NCBI GenBank assembly: GCA_947493335.1
Contig: CANLQO010000002.1
Span: 62,001-126,000, forward strand
Reading direction: 5' to 3'
Origin: an uncultured Paracoccaceae bacterium
Lineage (GTDB): Bacteria; Pseudomonadota; Alphaproteobacteria; Rhodobacterales; Rhodobacteraceae
Length of the DNA: 64,000 nt
A program made the position numbers and the translations under genes. Positions 25,032 through 33,621 of this stretch are shown piece by piece (position 1 is the first letter of the stretch; the number at the start of each line of letters is the position of its first letter). The notes below the pieces were generated by a model. That model did not search any database. It was given only the letters and a program-made list of their open reading frames with translations, and was not told the DNA's origin.

Positions 25032-25819
25032 GCCGCGGCGCTGGCCTGCAAGCACAGCCTGCCATCCGGGCCGCGCACCCAGAATGACCCATCCTTACCA
25101 CAAAGCGTCGCCTGCTCGGTCACGATCAGCGGCGATGTGGCCCGATAGCTGAACGTGCTCAGCCCGCCCAACTGCCTTTGCGCAAAACCCATCAGCAAAT
25201 GCGCCAACAACGGGCCATGCACCACAAGCCCCGCATAGCCCTCAACCGCTTGCGCATAGTCCTGATCATAGTGAATCCGGTGACCATTAAAGGTCAGCGC
25301 GGAATAGCGGAACAAAAGCGTGGGATCGGCGTTGACGATCTCGGAATGGGTCTCATCCGTGGGGGCTTTTGGTGGGGCTGGCGTCGTTGCGGCCTCATCC
25401 GGGCGATAGACGAGTTCCTGAAACTCGGTGACCGCGAGGGTCTGACGCTGGCGGATGTCATGACGCAGCCGCACAAAAGCCAGCGGGCCAGAACGGCCCG
25501 ATTTGCGGGTCACGCTATCGACGCGGGTGACCTTTTCCGCGCGGATGCCTGCAAACAGCGGGCGGTGGAATGTCAGCTTGCCCGCTGCCCACATGCGGCG
25601 CGGCAACCCAAGGTCGGGGATCAGCGCACCGGTTGCCGGGTGGCCATCGCGGCCAAGTGCGGCTGGCGGTTGCGGGTCCCAGAAATAGATGTGGTGGGCA
25701 AAAGGCGGCAGCGGGTCGCCAGACCTGATTGTCGGCACCTCGCCCAACGTCGCCTGCAGCGCACGGGCGCGGGCCGGGTCCATGACATCGTTAAGCGTTT
25801 GATCTTGCGGCACAGTCAT
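25028..25819 (-). CDS. MaoC/FAS1-like dehydratase-domain protein (mesaconyl-C4-CoA hydratase-like)
   Basis: A 263-residue double hot-dog enzyme. The N-terminal half has GDPLPPFAHHIYFWD and GLPRRMWAAGKLTFH, typical of the FAS1-like dehydratase/mesaconyl-C4-CoA hydratase group. The C-terminal half carries the hydratase-2 motif FRYSALTFNGHRIHYDQDYA with the catalytic Asp/His region (about 172-191), then LVVHGPLLAHLL. The likely reaction is reversible hydration of an unsaturated acyl-CoA; the substrate is uncertain. Start ATG 25819. It is divergent from the VOC gene and stands alone on its strand. Confidence 0.82.
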   Translation of the reverse strand: MTVPQDQTLNDVMDPARARALQATLGEVPTIRSGDPLPPFAHHIYFWDPQPPAALGRDGHPATGALIPDLGLPRRMWAAGKLTFHRPLFAGIRAEKVTRVDSVTRKSGRSGPLAFVRLRHDIRQRQTLAVTEFQELVYRPDEAATTPAPPKAPTDETHSEIVNADPTLLFRYSALTFNGHRIHYDQDYAQAVEGYAGLVVHGPLLAHLLMGFAQRQLGGLSTFSYRATSPLIVTEQATLCGKDGSFWVRGPDGRLCLQASAAA

Positions 25820-25854
25820 TCTTATGTGGTCGCAGGAAATGGGTGAAGGTGCAA

Positions 25855-26241
25855 ATGATGAAGATCAGCGGCTTGGATCATCTGGTACTGACAGTGGCCG
25901 ATATTGAGGCGACGACGGCCTTTTATCGCGACGTACTGCGCATGGGGGTGGAAACCTTTCGGCCTGCCGATGGGTCACTGCGTACGGCTCTGACTTTTGG
26001 CAAGCAGAAGATAAACCTGCATCAGGCGGGCGCTGAATTTGAACCCAAAGCCCGCGTCGCCCTGCCCGGCAGCGCTGATTTGTGTTTTCTGACCGAAGTG
26101 TCGCTGGCGACATGGCTGATCCATCTGGGTGACCGAGTCATAGATGGCCCGGTGCCGCGCATTGGTGCGCAGGGGCCGATCATGTCCATCTATCTGCGCG
26201 ACCCCGATGGCAACCTGATCGAATTGTCCACCCGGTCCTGA
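25855..26241 (+). CDS. VOC-family (glyoxalase/dioxygenase superfamily) protein
   Basis: A 128-residue protein with the paired beta-alpha-beta repeats of the vicinal oxygen chelate family: GLDHLVLTVADIEATTAFYRDVLRM at the start and IYLRDPDGNLIELS at the end. Metal-ligand positions are the His of LDHLVL, the His of KINLHQ and the Glu of NLIELS. Close relatives are annotated as glyoxalase or fosfomycin-resistance-like proteins; the substrate here is unknown. ATG 25855 follows GGGTGAAGG; ATG 25858 is equally possible. It ends two bases before the convergent FMN reductase gene. Confidence 0.85.
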   Translation: MMKISGLDHLVLTVADIEATTAFYRDVLRMGVETFRPADGSLRTALTFGKQKINLHQAGAEFEPKARVALPGSADLCFLTEVSLATWLIHLGDRVIDGPVPRIGAQGPIMSIYLRDPDGNLIELSTRS

Positions 26242-26243
26242 CC

Positions 26244-26774
26244 TCAGATCATGCTGCGCAGCTTCTCCATCTGGGCGGTCAGGCCTTTGAGGTTGATCTC
26301 ATTGATCAGCACTCCGGCATCGTCAAACTGCTTGCTGCTGTTGGCAACCAGAACCTCTGGCTGATGAATGATGCGCGGGCTAAAGGTGAACATCGCATCC
26401 CGCAGCGAAAACTGCGTGCGTTCCCCGCCCGACCGGCCTGCTGTGGCAGACATGATTGCCAGCGGTTTTCCATCCCATGGCTTCCCCGCCGTGCGGCTGA
26501 CCCAATCAAGCGCATTCTTCAAAACGCCCGGAATCGCCTTGTTGTATTCCGGCGTTGCGATGATGACGGCATCGGCTGCCGCAATCTGATCCGACAGCGT
26601 TTGCACCGCCTGCGGTATGCCCTCTGCGGCCTCCAGATCACCATCGTAAAGCGGCAGGCGAATTTTGCCTTCGATAAACGTGTCTGCGGCAAAAATGCGG
26701 GCGGCATTGCGCAACAGCATGGTGTTGGTGCTCTGCGCGCGCAGGCTGCCTGAAATCCCCAATAATGTGGTCAT
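26244..26774 (-). CDS. NADPH-dependent FMN reductase
   Basis: A 176-residue flavodoxin-like reductase. The phosphate-binding N-terminus LLGISGSLRAQSTNTMLLR (residues 4-22) and the segment ADAVIIATPEYNKAIPGVLKNALDWVSR (about 68-95) are diagnostic of the FMN_red/ChrR-like family. These enzymes supply reduced flavin or reduce quinones and similar compounds. A good AAAGGACG site precedes ATG 26774. It is divergent from the ThDP enzyme with 116 bp between starts, so a shared control region is possible. Confidence 0.9.
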   Translation of the reverse strand: MTTLLGISGSLRAQSTNTMLLRNAARIFAADTFIEGKIRLPLYDGDLEAAEGIPQAVQTLSDQIAAADAVIIATPEYNKAIPGVLKNALDWVSRTAGKPWDGKPLAIMSATAGRSGGERTQFSLRDAMFTFSPRIIHQPEVLVANSSKQFDDAGVLINEINLKGLTAQMEKLRSMI

Positions 26775-26890
26775 GGTCGTCGTCCTTTTCTTATTGCTCC
26801 AGACCTAACGCGGAAATCAGCAGTGCCAAGTGACTTGTCTCTCCTGTGACGCTCACCCAATGTGCGCTCAGGCGCGAAAGGATAACGGTG

Positions 26891-28540
26891 ATGATGCGGC
26901 ACGGCGGAAAAATACTCAGCGATCAACTGGTCAGGCTTGGCGTACGTCGGGTGTTTTCCGTACCCGGTGAAAGTTTTCTGGCGGCCTTGGACGGGATGCA
27001 CGATAGTGGCATCCAGAACGTCGTTTGTCGCCATGAAGGTGGTGCCGCGATGATGGCAGAGGCCTATGGCAAGATGACCGGCCAGCCGGGCGTTTGCTTT
27101 GTGACCCGCGGACCGGGGGCCTGCAACGCCAGCGCTGGCGTGCATGTGGCCATGCAGGACAGCACACCGATGGTGCTGTTCGTGGGCCAGATCGACAACC
27201 GCCAGACCGACCGGGAAACCTTTCAAGAGGTGGACTATCGCGCGATGTTCGGCGGGCTGGCCAAATGGGTGGCTCAGATCGATCACACGGACCGCCTGCC
27301 TGAATACATCGCGCGGGCGTGGCGCGTCGCGCTTAGCGGGCGTCCCGGCCCGGTGGTTTTGGCGTTGCCCGAAAACATGCTCAGCGCCGCAGCCGATGTC
27401 GCTGATTTCAGCGGCCAGATTTTGCACGATGACGCCGGGCATCCTGACAGCGCCAGCAATTTCATCACTGAATTGCGCAACGCCGAACGCCCGCTGATTG
27501 TTGTCGGCGGCCCGCATTGGAATGCCGCCGCCGCCGTCGATCTGATGGCCTTTGCAGAGGTGATGCAGACCCCTGTCGTCACCGCCTTTCGCAGGCAGGA
27601 CTATGCCGACAACCGGCATCCACATTTCGCCGGTGACCTGAACGTCGGCATCAACCCCCGCCTTGCCGCGCGGGTGAAAGAGGCTGACTGCCTGCTGCTG
27701 CTCGGAACGCGGCTGGGGGATACGGCCACGCAGGGCTACACGCTTCTGGACCCCGCCAACCCCGACAAGACGATCCTGCACGTATACGCCGACCCGGATG
27801 AGCTGGGTCGCGTCTATGGTCCAACGCTCAGTTGGGTTTGCCGCGCCGATATCGCGATAAAAAACCTCTTGGCGGTGGCCGAACCAGTCTCTGACCGCAA
27901 AAAATTGGTGACTTCGGCTCGCGCCGATTATGAAGCCTGGATCACCCCGCAGGAAAGCCCCGGCGCGGTCAAACAGGAACAGGTCATCTCGTGGCTTTCT
28001 GACAACCTGCCAGAGGACGCGATCCTTGCCAGCGGCGCGGGCAACTACGCCGCATGGCTACACCGCTATTTTGTGCACAAGCGATATGGCACCCAACTTG
28101 CGCCGACATCTGGCAGCATGGGTTATGGCTTTCCGGCGGCTGTTTCAGCCTCTTTGGAACATCCAGACCGTGATGTGATTTGTTTGGCCGGTGACGGTTG
28201 CTTTCAGATGACCCTGAATGAGATGTCGACGGCTAGGCAACATGGGGCAAAACCCATCGTGATCGTCATGAACAACGGCCGTTACGGAACGATCCGGATG
28301 CATCAGGAAAAGACCTATCCCGGTCGGGTGTCCGGGACCGAATGCGCCTCACCTGATTACGCCGCCCTTGCGCGCGCCTATGGCGGCCATGGTGAGACGG
28401 TTACAGACGGCGCGCAATTTGCTGATGCATTTGCCCGCGCCAAGGCCAGCGGCACGGTCGCAGTGATCGAATGCGTGTTGGACGCCGACGTGCTCAGCAC
28501 CGGGCAAAGCCTTAGCGAATTGGCGGCAAGTCAGCGCTAG
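26891..28540 (+). CDS. Thiamine diphosphate-dependent enzyme, acetolactate synthase-like
   Basis: A 549-residue ThDP enzyme. The N-terminal PYR domain has VRRVFSVPGESFLAALDGM and VCRHEGGAAMMAEAYGKM, the latter with the activating Glu. A central domain follows, then the C-terminal PP domain with GDGCFQMTLNEMSTA ... IVMNNGRYGTI, the GDG-NN cofactor motif. It resembles the large subunit of acetolactate synthase, but no small subunit is adjacent and the substrate is open (related families include benzoylformate decarboxylase and oxalyl-CoA decarboxylase). AAGGA precedes ATG 26891; the 15 residues upstream in frame look non-coding. Its TAG is shared with convergent bluB. Confidence 0.88.
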   Translation: MMRHGGKILSDQLVRLGVRRVFSVPGESFLAALDGMHDSGIQNVVCRHEGGAAMMAEAYGKMTGQPGVCFVTRGPGACNASAGVHVAMQDSTPMVLFVGQIDNRQTDRETFQEVDYRAMFGGLAKWVAQIDHTDRLPEYIARAWRVALSGRPGPVVLALPENMLSAAADVADFSGQILHDDAGHPDSASNFITELRNAERPLIVVGGPHWNAAAAVDLMAFAEVMQTPVVTAFRRQDYADNRHPHFAGDLNVGINPRLAARVKEADCLLLLGTRLGDTATQGYTLLDPANPDKTILHVYADPDELGRVYGPTLSWVCRADIAIKNLLAVAEPVSDRKKLVTSARADYEAWITPQESPGAVKQEQVISWLSDNLPEDAILASGAGNYAAWLHRYFVHKRYGTQLAPTSGSMGYGFPAAVSASLEHPDRDVICLAGDGCFQMTLNEMSTARQHGAKPIVIVMNNGRYGTIRMHQEKTYPGRVSGTECASPDYAALARAYGGHGETVTDGAQFADAFARAKASGTVAVIECVLDADVLSTGQSLSELAASQR

Positions 28541-29160
28541 CGGGTCTCCCAGCGGGTCGCCGTATTTTCCTGCCAGTCGGTTCGGTGCAATAGCGGCGTG
28601 TCGTCCTGAGTCTGCGCATGCCCAAGGCACAGGTAGGCGGTCAACGACCAATCGGCGGGCGCGCCCAAAGTCTGGTGCAGGGCGCTGGGATCAAGGATCG
28701 ACACCCAGCCCATGCCAATGTTTTCAGCCCGCGCCGCCAACCAGAGCGTATGAATCGCGGCGACCGTGGAATAGCTCAGCATCTCGGGCATCGTCTGTCG
28801 TCCGAGCCCGTGCCCTTCCACGGGATCGACTTTGGTGAAGACGGCCAGATGCACTGGCGCATCGCGCAGACCGGCAAGCTTGAGTTTGTCATATGCCGCG
28901 CGTTTGGCACTGCTGTATGCCTTGGCGGCTTCGGCATTGGCGGTGTCAAAATTCGCGATGACCGCCTTGCGCAGCGCAGGTGTTTCGATCTGCAGCACCC
29001 GCCAGGGCCGTGCATTCCCGACAGATGGCGCCAGATCCATCGCCGCCCGCAACCGGTCCAAAACCTTTGCTTCAACCGGATCGGTCCGAAAATGGCGGAC
29101 GTCGCGCCGCCATTGCAGGACGTCCTGCAAAGCCGCGCGATGTTCCGCCGTCAGCTTCAC
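28537..29160 (-). CDS. bluB: 5,6-Dimethylbenzimidazole synthase BluB
   Basis: A 207-residue nitroreductase-fold enzyme that cannibalises FMNH2 with O2 to make 5,6-dimethylbenzimidazole, the lower ligand of cobalamin. BluB landmarks: WRRDVRHFRTDPV (about 17-29), DLAPSVGNARPWRVLQIE (about 42-59) and SYSTVAAIHTLWLAARAENIGMGWVSI (about 128-154). Start GTG 29160 overlaps the TGA of the upstream Lin0512 gene. Cobalamin is relevant nearby: the MttB-like enzyme at the right edge belongs to a corrinoid-dependent group, and the Mcl1 pathway uses a B12-dependent mutase. Confidence 0.9.
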   Translation of the reverse strand: MKLTAEHRAALQDVLQWRRDVRHFRTDPVEAKVLDRLRAAMDLAPSVGNARPWRVLQIETPALRKAVIANFDTANAEAAKAYSSAKRAAYDKLKLAGLRDAPVHLAVFTKVDPVEGHGLGRQTMPEMLSYSTVAAIHTLWLAARAENIGMGWVSILDPSALHQTLGAPADWSLTAYLCLGHAQTQDDTPLLHRTDWQENTATRWETR

Positions 29161-29519
29161 GCAGGGGTCCAGTTTGCGCCTTGATGGGGCAAGAACGCCT
29201 CGATCGCGGCGGTCGCGATGACGATGGTATTGCCGGTTTGCGGATGGGTCGAGTTCAGACCACCCTGCGTGACTGACACGACCGCCTTGCCCCTTGGCAA
29301 AAGACTGGCGAGGGCCTTGGTATCAATCTTGTCCGGCTCTTGCACACCGATGGTCACCGCCACGCGCATGTCACCATGCGAGATGCCCAGAACCTCGAAC
29401 ACCGGGATCGAAGAATGGCGCATCGCATCTTCAATCGCCCGTGCCGCGGCCTTTTGATAATCCATGCCATAAAGGTCGTTGCCCATGCCCATTTCGATGA
29501 TGAAACGCTGATCTGTCAT
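29157..29519 (-). CDS. Lin0512-family protein, copy 1
   Basis: A 120-residue protein of the Lin0512/TIGR02058 family, which has no established function. Family features: an N-terminal FIIEMGMGNDLYGMDYQKAAARAI, then RVAVTIGVQEPDKIDTKALASLLPRGKAVVSVTQGGL. The fold looks like a small alpha/beta dimer. It is coupled to bluB (GTGA) and to the second Lin0512 gene upstream (ATGA), so the three form one unit; a link to flavin or benzimidazole chemistry is plausible but unproved. Confidence 0.82.
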   Translation of the reverse strand: MTDQRFIIEMGMGNDLYGMDYQKAAARAIEDAMRHSSIPVFEVLGISHGDMRVAVTIGVQEPDKIDTKALASLLPRGKAVVSVTQGGLNSTHPQTGNTIVIATAAIEAFLPHQGANWTPA

Positions 29520-29860
29520 GACGGCTCCATCTCGAACGACACGTGAATAGCGACGTTGGCAATCACCGTAGGCTTGCCATCAGGGCGTGGCACATCAAGA
29601 CCGCCTTGGACCACGTGAAAAGTGAATTGCCCATAAGGAAAGATTTCAGCCAGCTTGCTGGTGTCGACCTGATCGGGCTGTTGCACGCCGATTTCCACGT
29701 CGATCAGCATGTCAGTCTTCGGGCGGTCAAACAGCTCTGCCAGATTAATCGAATTGTGCCACAGCGCGTCCTGCAGCGCGCGCGTCGCGGCTTGCGTATA
29801 ATCCTGCCTGCGCAGCGACGTGCCCATGCCGAATTCTGTCAAAAGGCGGTGCTTGGTCAT
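29516..29860 (-). CDS. Lin0512-family protein, copy 2
   Basis: A 114-residue paralogue of the next gene: RLLTEFGMGTSLRRQDYTQAATRAL aligns with that copy's FIIEMGMG segment, and DVEIGVQQPDQVDTSKLAEIFPYG aligns with its VTIGVQEPDKIDTKALASLLP segment. Identity over the alignable part is moderate, so the duplication is old. ATG 29860 marks the family start; the longer upstream frame is Arg/Thr-rich and not conserved. It is first in the Lin0512-Lin0512-bluB unit. Confidence 0.82.
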   Translation of the reverse strand: MTKHRLLTEFGMGTSLRRQDYTQAATRALQDALWHNSINLAELFDRPKTDMLIDVEIGVQQPDQVDTSKLAEIFPYGQFTFHVVQGGLDVPRPDGKPTVIANVAIHVSFEMEPS

Positions 29861-29924
29861 GGCTGTCCCTGTGCCGGTTCGCGTTCTGGTCACTTGTGCC
29901 GCGCGCACGGCGGCTGGACAAGCG

Positions 29925-31121
29925 TTAACCGCCGCAACGTAGCCAGCCGTCGTCAAACCGGACCTCATTGCAGTCGCCAAACCGCGCCGCACGGGTCAGT
30001 TCCGCCTGAAGCTTTGCGGTGCGCCCCGCCCCCATGCGCACGCCAGCCTCTGGCCAGAACCCGCGCACGGCCAGAACCTCACCGACCCGTTTCATATCAA
30101 TCCGTCCGATCAGGCGATCGCCCTCCATCACCGGAAAGACGTAATAGCCGAATTGCCGCTTGGCCTCGGGCACGAAAATCTCGATCCGGTAGTGAAATCC
30201 AAAAAGCCGTTCGGCCCGCTTGCGGTCGCGCAGCGCAGGATCAAAGGGGGACAAGACCCGGACCTTGCCCGGTGGCGCAGGCGCGTCTGCCTCCATCACG
30301 TCAGGCCGGGCAAATGACCGCCGCAACTTGCCGTCCACACCTTCGACGTCAATCTCGATCACCCGGCCATCGGCCAAGGCTGCGCGGCACCAATCCTTGG
30401 CCTCTGCGGGCGTCGCGGTATCCCAGAATGCAGCCAACTCCCCGCTTGTCGCGAACCCCAAACGGTCCAGCGCGGCACCGCACAGCCAGTCAATCGTCTC
30501 GTCCGGATGGGGCCGCGCATTCAGGAATTCCGTCGGGATCACACGTTCCGGCAGATCATAGACCTTGCGAAAGTTCTGCCGGTGACAAACCGTCAGCGCG
30601 CCGGACCGCCACAGGTATTCCAGCGCGGTCTTGCTGGGGTGCCAGTCCCACCAACCGCCCGATCCCTTCACCTCGTCCGTGCCCACATCGCTGGAGGAAC
30701 AGCGGCCGTGGGCTGCGATCTGTGCCAGCACCTCTTCTGCCTTTTCCAGAAACCCCGCCCGCCGGTCCTTGGCCCAGCGGTCGCGCAGCCGTGCCGCATC
30801 CCTGTCAAAACGCAGCTTCCAATGCGGGTAGAACTGCATTGGGACGGCGGCGGCATCATGGGTCCAGTGTTCGAACACACGCCGGTCCCGGCCCAGCGCA
30901 TGGCCCAGCGCCTTGGGGCGATAGGACCCGCGCCGCGCCCAGAGGATCAGATCATGGGCACGGGCAAAGGTGTTGACGCTGTCAAGTTGCACAAACCCCA
31001 GATCATCTAGCAGCCCGGCCAGATCATCGCCCCGGCCGGTGCCACCGCCCGCATGGCACAACTGGTGGCGATGCAGGAACAAGCGCCGCGCGTGGGCGTT
31101 GGTCAGGACGGGCACGCTCAT
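29925..31121 (-). CDS. YcaQ/AlkX-like DNA glycosylase (winged-helix HTH_42 family)
   Basis: A 398-residue protein of the YcaQ family, which unhooks DNA interstrand crosslinks and removes alkylated bases. The catalytic QxD/QxQ motif is in LGFVQLDSVNTFARAHDLILWAR (about residues 43-65), followed by FEHWTHDAAAVPMQFYPHW. The C-terminal lobe has VRVLSPFDPALRDRKRAERLFGFHYRIE and GYYVFPVMEGDRLIGRID. Start ATG 31121, inside the ion-channel gene stop (ATGA). Family assignment is good; the exact lesion is not inferable. Confidence 0.85.
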   Translation of the reverse strand: MSVPVLTNAHARRLFLHRHQLCHAGGGTGRGDDLAGLLDDLGFVQLDSVNTFARAHDLILWARRGSYRPKALGHALGRDRRVFEHWTHDAAAVPMQFYPHWKLRFDRDAARLRDRWAKDRRAGFLEKAEEVLAQIAAHGRCSSSDVGTDEVKGSGGWWDWHPSKTALEYLWRSGALTVCHRQNFRKVYDLPERVIPTEFLNARPHPDETIDWLCGAALDRLGFATSGELAAFWDTATPAEAKDWCRAALADGRVIEIDVEGVDGKLRRSFARPDVMEADAPAPPGKVRVLSPFDPALRDRKRAERLFGFHYRIEIFVPEAKRQFGYYVFPVMEGDRLIGRIDMKRVGEVLAVRGFWPEAGVRMGAGRTAKLQAELTRAARFGDCNEVRFDDGWLRCGG

Positions 31122-31552
31122 GAACTCTGCTCCATCTGGTGCAACTTGATCTGGCGCATCGTCTCCACCAGCACCGCCGTCACCAGCCCGATATTCAGCA
31201 GCCCGTTCAGCGAGGCCATCCCCCCCAAGAGTCGCCAATCCTGCGGCAACAGGATGTCGCCGAACCCCAGCGTGGTAAAGACCACCAACGCGAAATAGAC
31301 CGCCTCTTCCAGCGTTGCAAAGATATCCAACACCAAAAACATCAGCGCCCACAGCCAGACACCGACTGTCAGCTGCACCAGAATCCAGATCGCCGCCGTA
31401 AGCAGCACGACCAGCAGTTTGGGATGGTGCGGCGCGCGCGCCAGCCATGGGCGAAACCGCAGGATCGCCACCTCCATCGCCCAGAAACTGATGCCCGCGA
31501 TCAGGATCGACACCAGTAACAATCCGGCCCCCATTGCGATCTGCACAAACAT
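31118..31552 (-). CDS. Two-TM ion (potassium) channel-family protein
   Basis: A 144-residue inner-membrane protein: an N-terminal helix (about 5-30), a second near [22 protein letters not shown], then a pore loop with the selectivity-filter-like sequence FTTLGFGDI (canonical TVGYGD) at about 92-100, and a last helix [19 protein letters not shown]. This is the pore module of bacterial K+ channels without any cytoplasmic regulatory domain. It heads a two-gene unit with the YcaQ-like gene and is divergent from smpB. Confidence 0.85.
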   Translation of the reverse strand: MFVQIAMGAGLLLVSILIAGISFWAMEVAILRFRPWLARAPHHPKLLVVLLTAAIWILVQLTVGVWLWALMFLVLDIFATLEEAVYFALVVFTTLGFGDILLPQDWRLLGGMASLNGLLNIGLVTAVLVETMRQIKLHQMEQSS

Positions 31553-31621
31553 ATCTGCCCTCCGCTTTGCCCCATCCTATGGCTTGTGGGGGCGGCGTCC
31601 ATCGCCTATCTCTGCGGCGTT

Positions 31622-32095
31622 ATGGCCAAAAAAGACACAAACAAGAATTACAAGGTGATCGCCGAGAACCGGCGCGCGCGCTATGACTATGCGATCGAGG
31701 ACGATATCGAGGTCGGCATCATCCTGCAGGGCCCAGAGGTTAAGTCCCTGCGCACTGGCCAATCCAATATTGCCGACAGCTACGCCAGCGTTGATGACGG
31801 CGAATTGTGGCTGACGAATGCCTATATCGCCCCCTACGAGCAGGCCATGTTTACCCATGAACCGCGCCGGAAACGCAAGCTTCTGGTCAGCCGGAAAGAG
31901 CTGTCCAAGCTTTGGAACGCCACCAAACGCGAGGGCATGACGTTGGTTCCCCTTGTGATGTATTTCAACGACCGTGGTCTGGTAAAGCTCAAGATCGGCG
32001 TCGCTAAAGGTAAGAAAAACCACGATAAACGCGCCACTGACGCGAAACGTGACTGGGCCCGGCAGAAGCAGCGCCTGCTGCGCCACGACAGTTAG
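31622..32095 (+). CDS. smpB: SsrA-binding protein SmpB
   Basis: A 157-residue RNA-binding protein that brings tmRNA to stalled ribosomes for trans-translation. The family pattern is complete: [57 protein letters not shown], and the basic tail [28 protein letters not shown] 31622 gives the usual MAKK start. The tmRNA gene itself is not in this window. Confidence 0.96.
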   Translation: MAKKDTNKNYKVIAENRRARYDYAIEDDIEVGIILQGPEVKSLRTGQSNIADSYASVDDGELWLTNAYIAPYEQAMFTHEPRRKRKLLVSRKELSKLWNATKREGMTLVPLVMYFNDRGLVKLKIGVAKGKKNHDKRATDAKRDWARQKQRLLRHDS

Positions 32096-32144
32096 GCGGG
32101 AACGCAAGGCGATTTCTCCCCTATGAGGCACGCCCTTCAAAAGA

Positions 32145-32159
32145 TTAACGTCCCTTAAC
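32145..32159 (+). promoter_or_regulatory. CtrA-like TTAA-N6-TTAAC site
   Basis: TTAACGTCCCTTAAC lies 66 bp before the glycine-rich small gene. The alphaproteobacterial cell-cycle regulator CtrA binds TTAA-N7-TTAA; here the spacing is six. The match could be chance, but it is well placed for a regulatory site. Confidence 0.25.
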
Positions 32160-32225
32160 CTTTTGCGTGCGGGACCGCGTGAAAGGCCGCGCAATGCCAT
32201 GGTCCCGAAAGAAGGAATAGGGACG

Positions 32226-32483
32226 ATGGAACAACTTATCATTCAGGCCATTTCGGGTGCCGTTGGCGGGAACGCCGCTGGTGCAGGCGTCAAGAACATG
32301 TCGCTGGGCGGCCTTGGCAACACGATTGCCGGCCTAGTCGGCGGTGTGAGCGGCGGTGCCGCACTGTCTGGCCTGATGGGCGGCGACATGAGCGGGCTGA
32401 TCAGCCAGATCGGTGGCGGTGGTGCAGGCGGCATCATCCTGACGCTCGTCGCAGGCTTTATCAAAAACAAGATGGCTGGCTAA
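32226..32483 (+). CDS. Glycine-rich small hydrophobic protein
   Basis: An 85-residue protein very rich in Gly, Ala and small hydrophobics. Glycine-zipper-like stretches (AISGAVGGNAAGAG, IAGLVGGVSGGAALSGL) are followed by a terminal hydrophobic segment GGIILTLVAGFIKNKM. This suggests a membrane-associated or self-associating peptide; I do not recognise the family. The start is ATG 32226. A clear rho-independent terminator follows, so it is probably a single-gene transcript. Confidence 0.72.
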   Translation: MEQLIIQAISGAVGGNAAGAGVKNMSLGGLGNTIAGLVGGVSGGAALSGLMGGDMSGLISQIGGGGAGGIILTLVAGFIKNKMAG

Positions 32484-32510
32484 GCCACATCATTCACTTC
32501 ACTCACACTC

Positions 32511-32536
32511 GGGCGTCCCTTTGGGGCGCCCTTTTT
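32511..32536 (+). terminator. Rho-independent terminator
   Basis: GGGCGTCCC (32511-32519), loop TTT, GGGGCGCCC (32523-32531), then TTTTT. The 9-bp stem has one G-T pair. It is the clearest intrinsic terminator I saw in the window and ends the glycine-rich gene's transcript. Confidence 0.9.
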
Positions 32537-32612
32537 GCTGGCTCCCCTTGCCTCAATCCGCCCCCTGCGCTACCCCGCTGGCAAGCATGACAGGGTTAGC
32601 GCAGGTGCCGAT

Positions 32613-33455
32613 ATGACGGACGATCCCAAAACACTGGTCAGCACGTCCTGGCTGGCAGATCACCTCAAGGACCCTGACCTGCGTATCCTTGATGCCTCTT
32701 GGTACATGGCCGCCGATGGCCGGGACCCCAAAGCAGAATATCAGGCGGCCCATATCCCCGGCGCGCGCTTTTTCGATATTGATGAAATCTCTGACCACCG
32801 ATCCGAGATGCCCCATATGGCCCCACCGGTGGAAAAGTTCATGTCCCGGATGCGGGCGATGGGCGTGGGCGATGGCCATCAGGTGGTTGTCTATGACACT
32901 GCAGGGCTCTTCTCAGCCGCCCGTGTCTGGTGGCTGTTTCGCCTGATGGGCAAGACAGAGGTCGCCGTTCTGGACGGTGGATTGCCAAAATGGCAGGCCG
33001 AGGGTCACCCGGTCGAGGACCTGCCCCCCGTGATCCGCGATCGCCACATGACCGTCAGCCGCCAGAACCAGTTGGTGCGCGATGTTACCCAAGTGGCCCG
33101 GGCCGCCAAGTTGGGCGATCACACCGTGATCGACGCGCGCAGTCCCGCGCGTTTTGCAGGCACTGCGCCAGAGCCGCGCGAGGGCCTGCGCGCCGGTCAC
33201 ATCCCCGGCTCGTTCAATGTTTTCTATCAGGACCTCCTGAACGCCGACGGCACGATGAAAGATGCACCCGCGCTGCAACAGGCCTTTGCAGGCGCGGACC
33301 TGACCAAACCGGTCATCACCACCTGCGGGTCCGGTATCACCGCCGCGATCCTCAGCCTCGCGCTGGAACGGATCGGCAAAACTGATCACAGCCTTTATGA
33401 CGGGTCATGGTCGGAATGGGGCATGTACGACGACCTGCCCATCGCCACAGGGTAG
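32613..33455 (+). CDS. sseA: 3-Mercaptopyruvate sulfurtransferase-like rhodanese
   Basis: A 280-residue two-domain rhodanese. The N-terminal domain has STSWLADHLKDPDLRILDASWY and YQAAHIPGARFFDIDEISD. The C-terminal domain carries the catalytic loop TTCGSGITAAI; CGSGIT is the mercaptopyruvate sulfurtransferase type rather than the thiosulfate CRKG type. It moves sulfur from 3-mercaptopyruvate to thiol acceptors or cyanide. Start ATG 32613; upstream frame residues come from the terminator region. A 13-bp palindrome follows at 33471-33483 without a T-run. Confidence 0.92.
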   Translation: MTDDPKTLVSTSWLADHLKDPDLRILDASWYMAADGRDPKAEYQAAHIPGARFFDIDEISDHRSEMPHMAPPVEKFMSRMRAMGVGDGHQVVVYDTAGLFSAARVWWLFRLMGKTEVAVLDGGLPKWQAEGHPVEDLPPVIRDRHMTVSRQNQLVRDVTQVARAAKLGDHTVIDARSPARFAGTAPEPREGLRAGHIPGSFNVFYQDLLNADGTMKDAPALQQAFAGADLTKPVITTCGSGITAAILSLALERIGKTDHSLYDGSWSEWGMYDDLPIATG

Positions 33456-33621
33456 ATCGGCCCAAAACCGTTAGCCGGGCTAATTATCGCGCCTCATACC
33501 CGTCGCGGGCCAAAGTCCCCCAACTTTTCTTGCCATGCCACGACCGCTCTGGCATTTCCACAGATGTGCCTCCCGCACCAGATTCGTCCCATTGCGCCGG
33601 TCATCCCTAAGGACCCACCCT

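Noticed and set aside
29543-30976. 477-residue open frame on the plus strand
   Set aside because: Antisense to the Lin0512 and YcaQ-like genes; a Pro/Arg/Ser-rich translation without motifs.
33471-33483. Palindrome TTAGCC-G-GGCTAA after the sulfurtransferase gene
   Set aside because: No loop for an RNA hairpin and no T-run; possible operator but nothing supports it.
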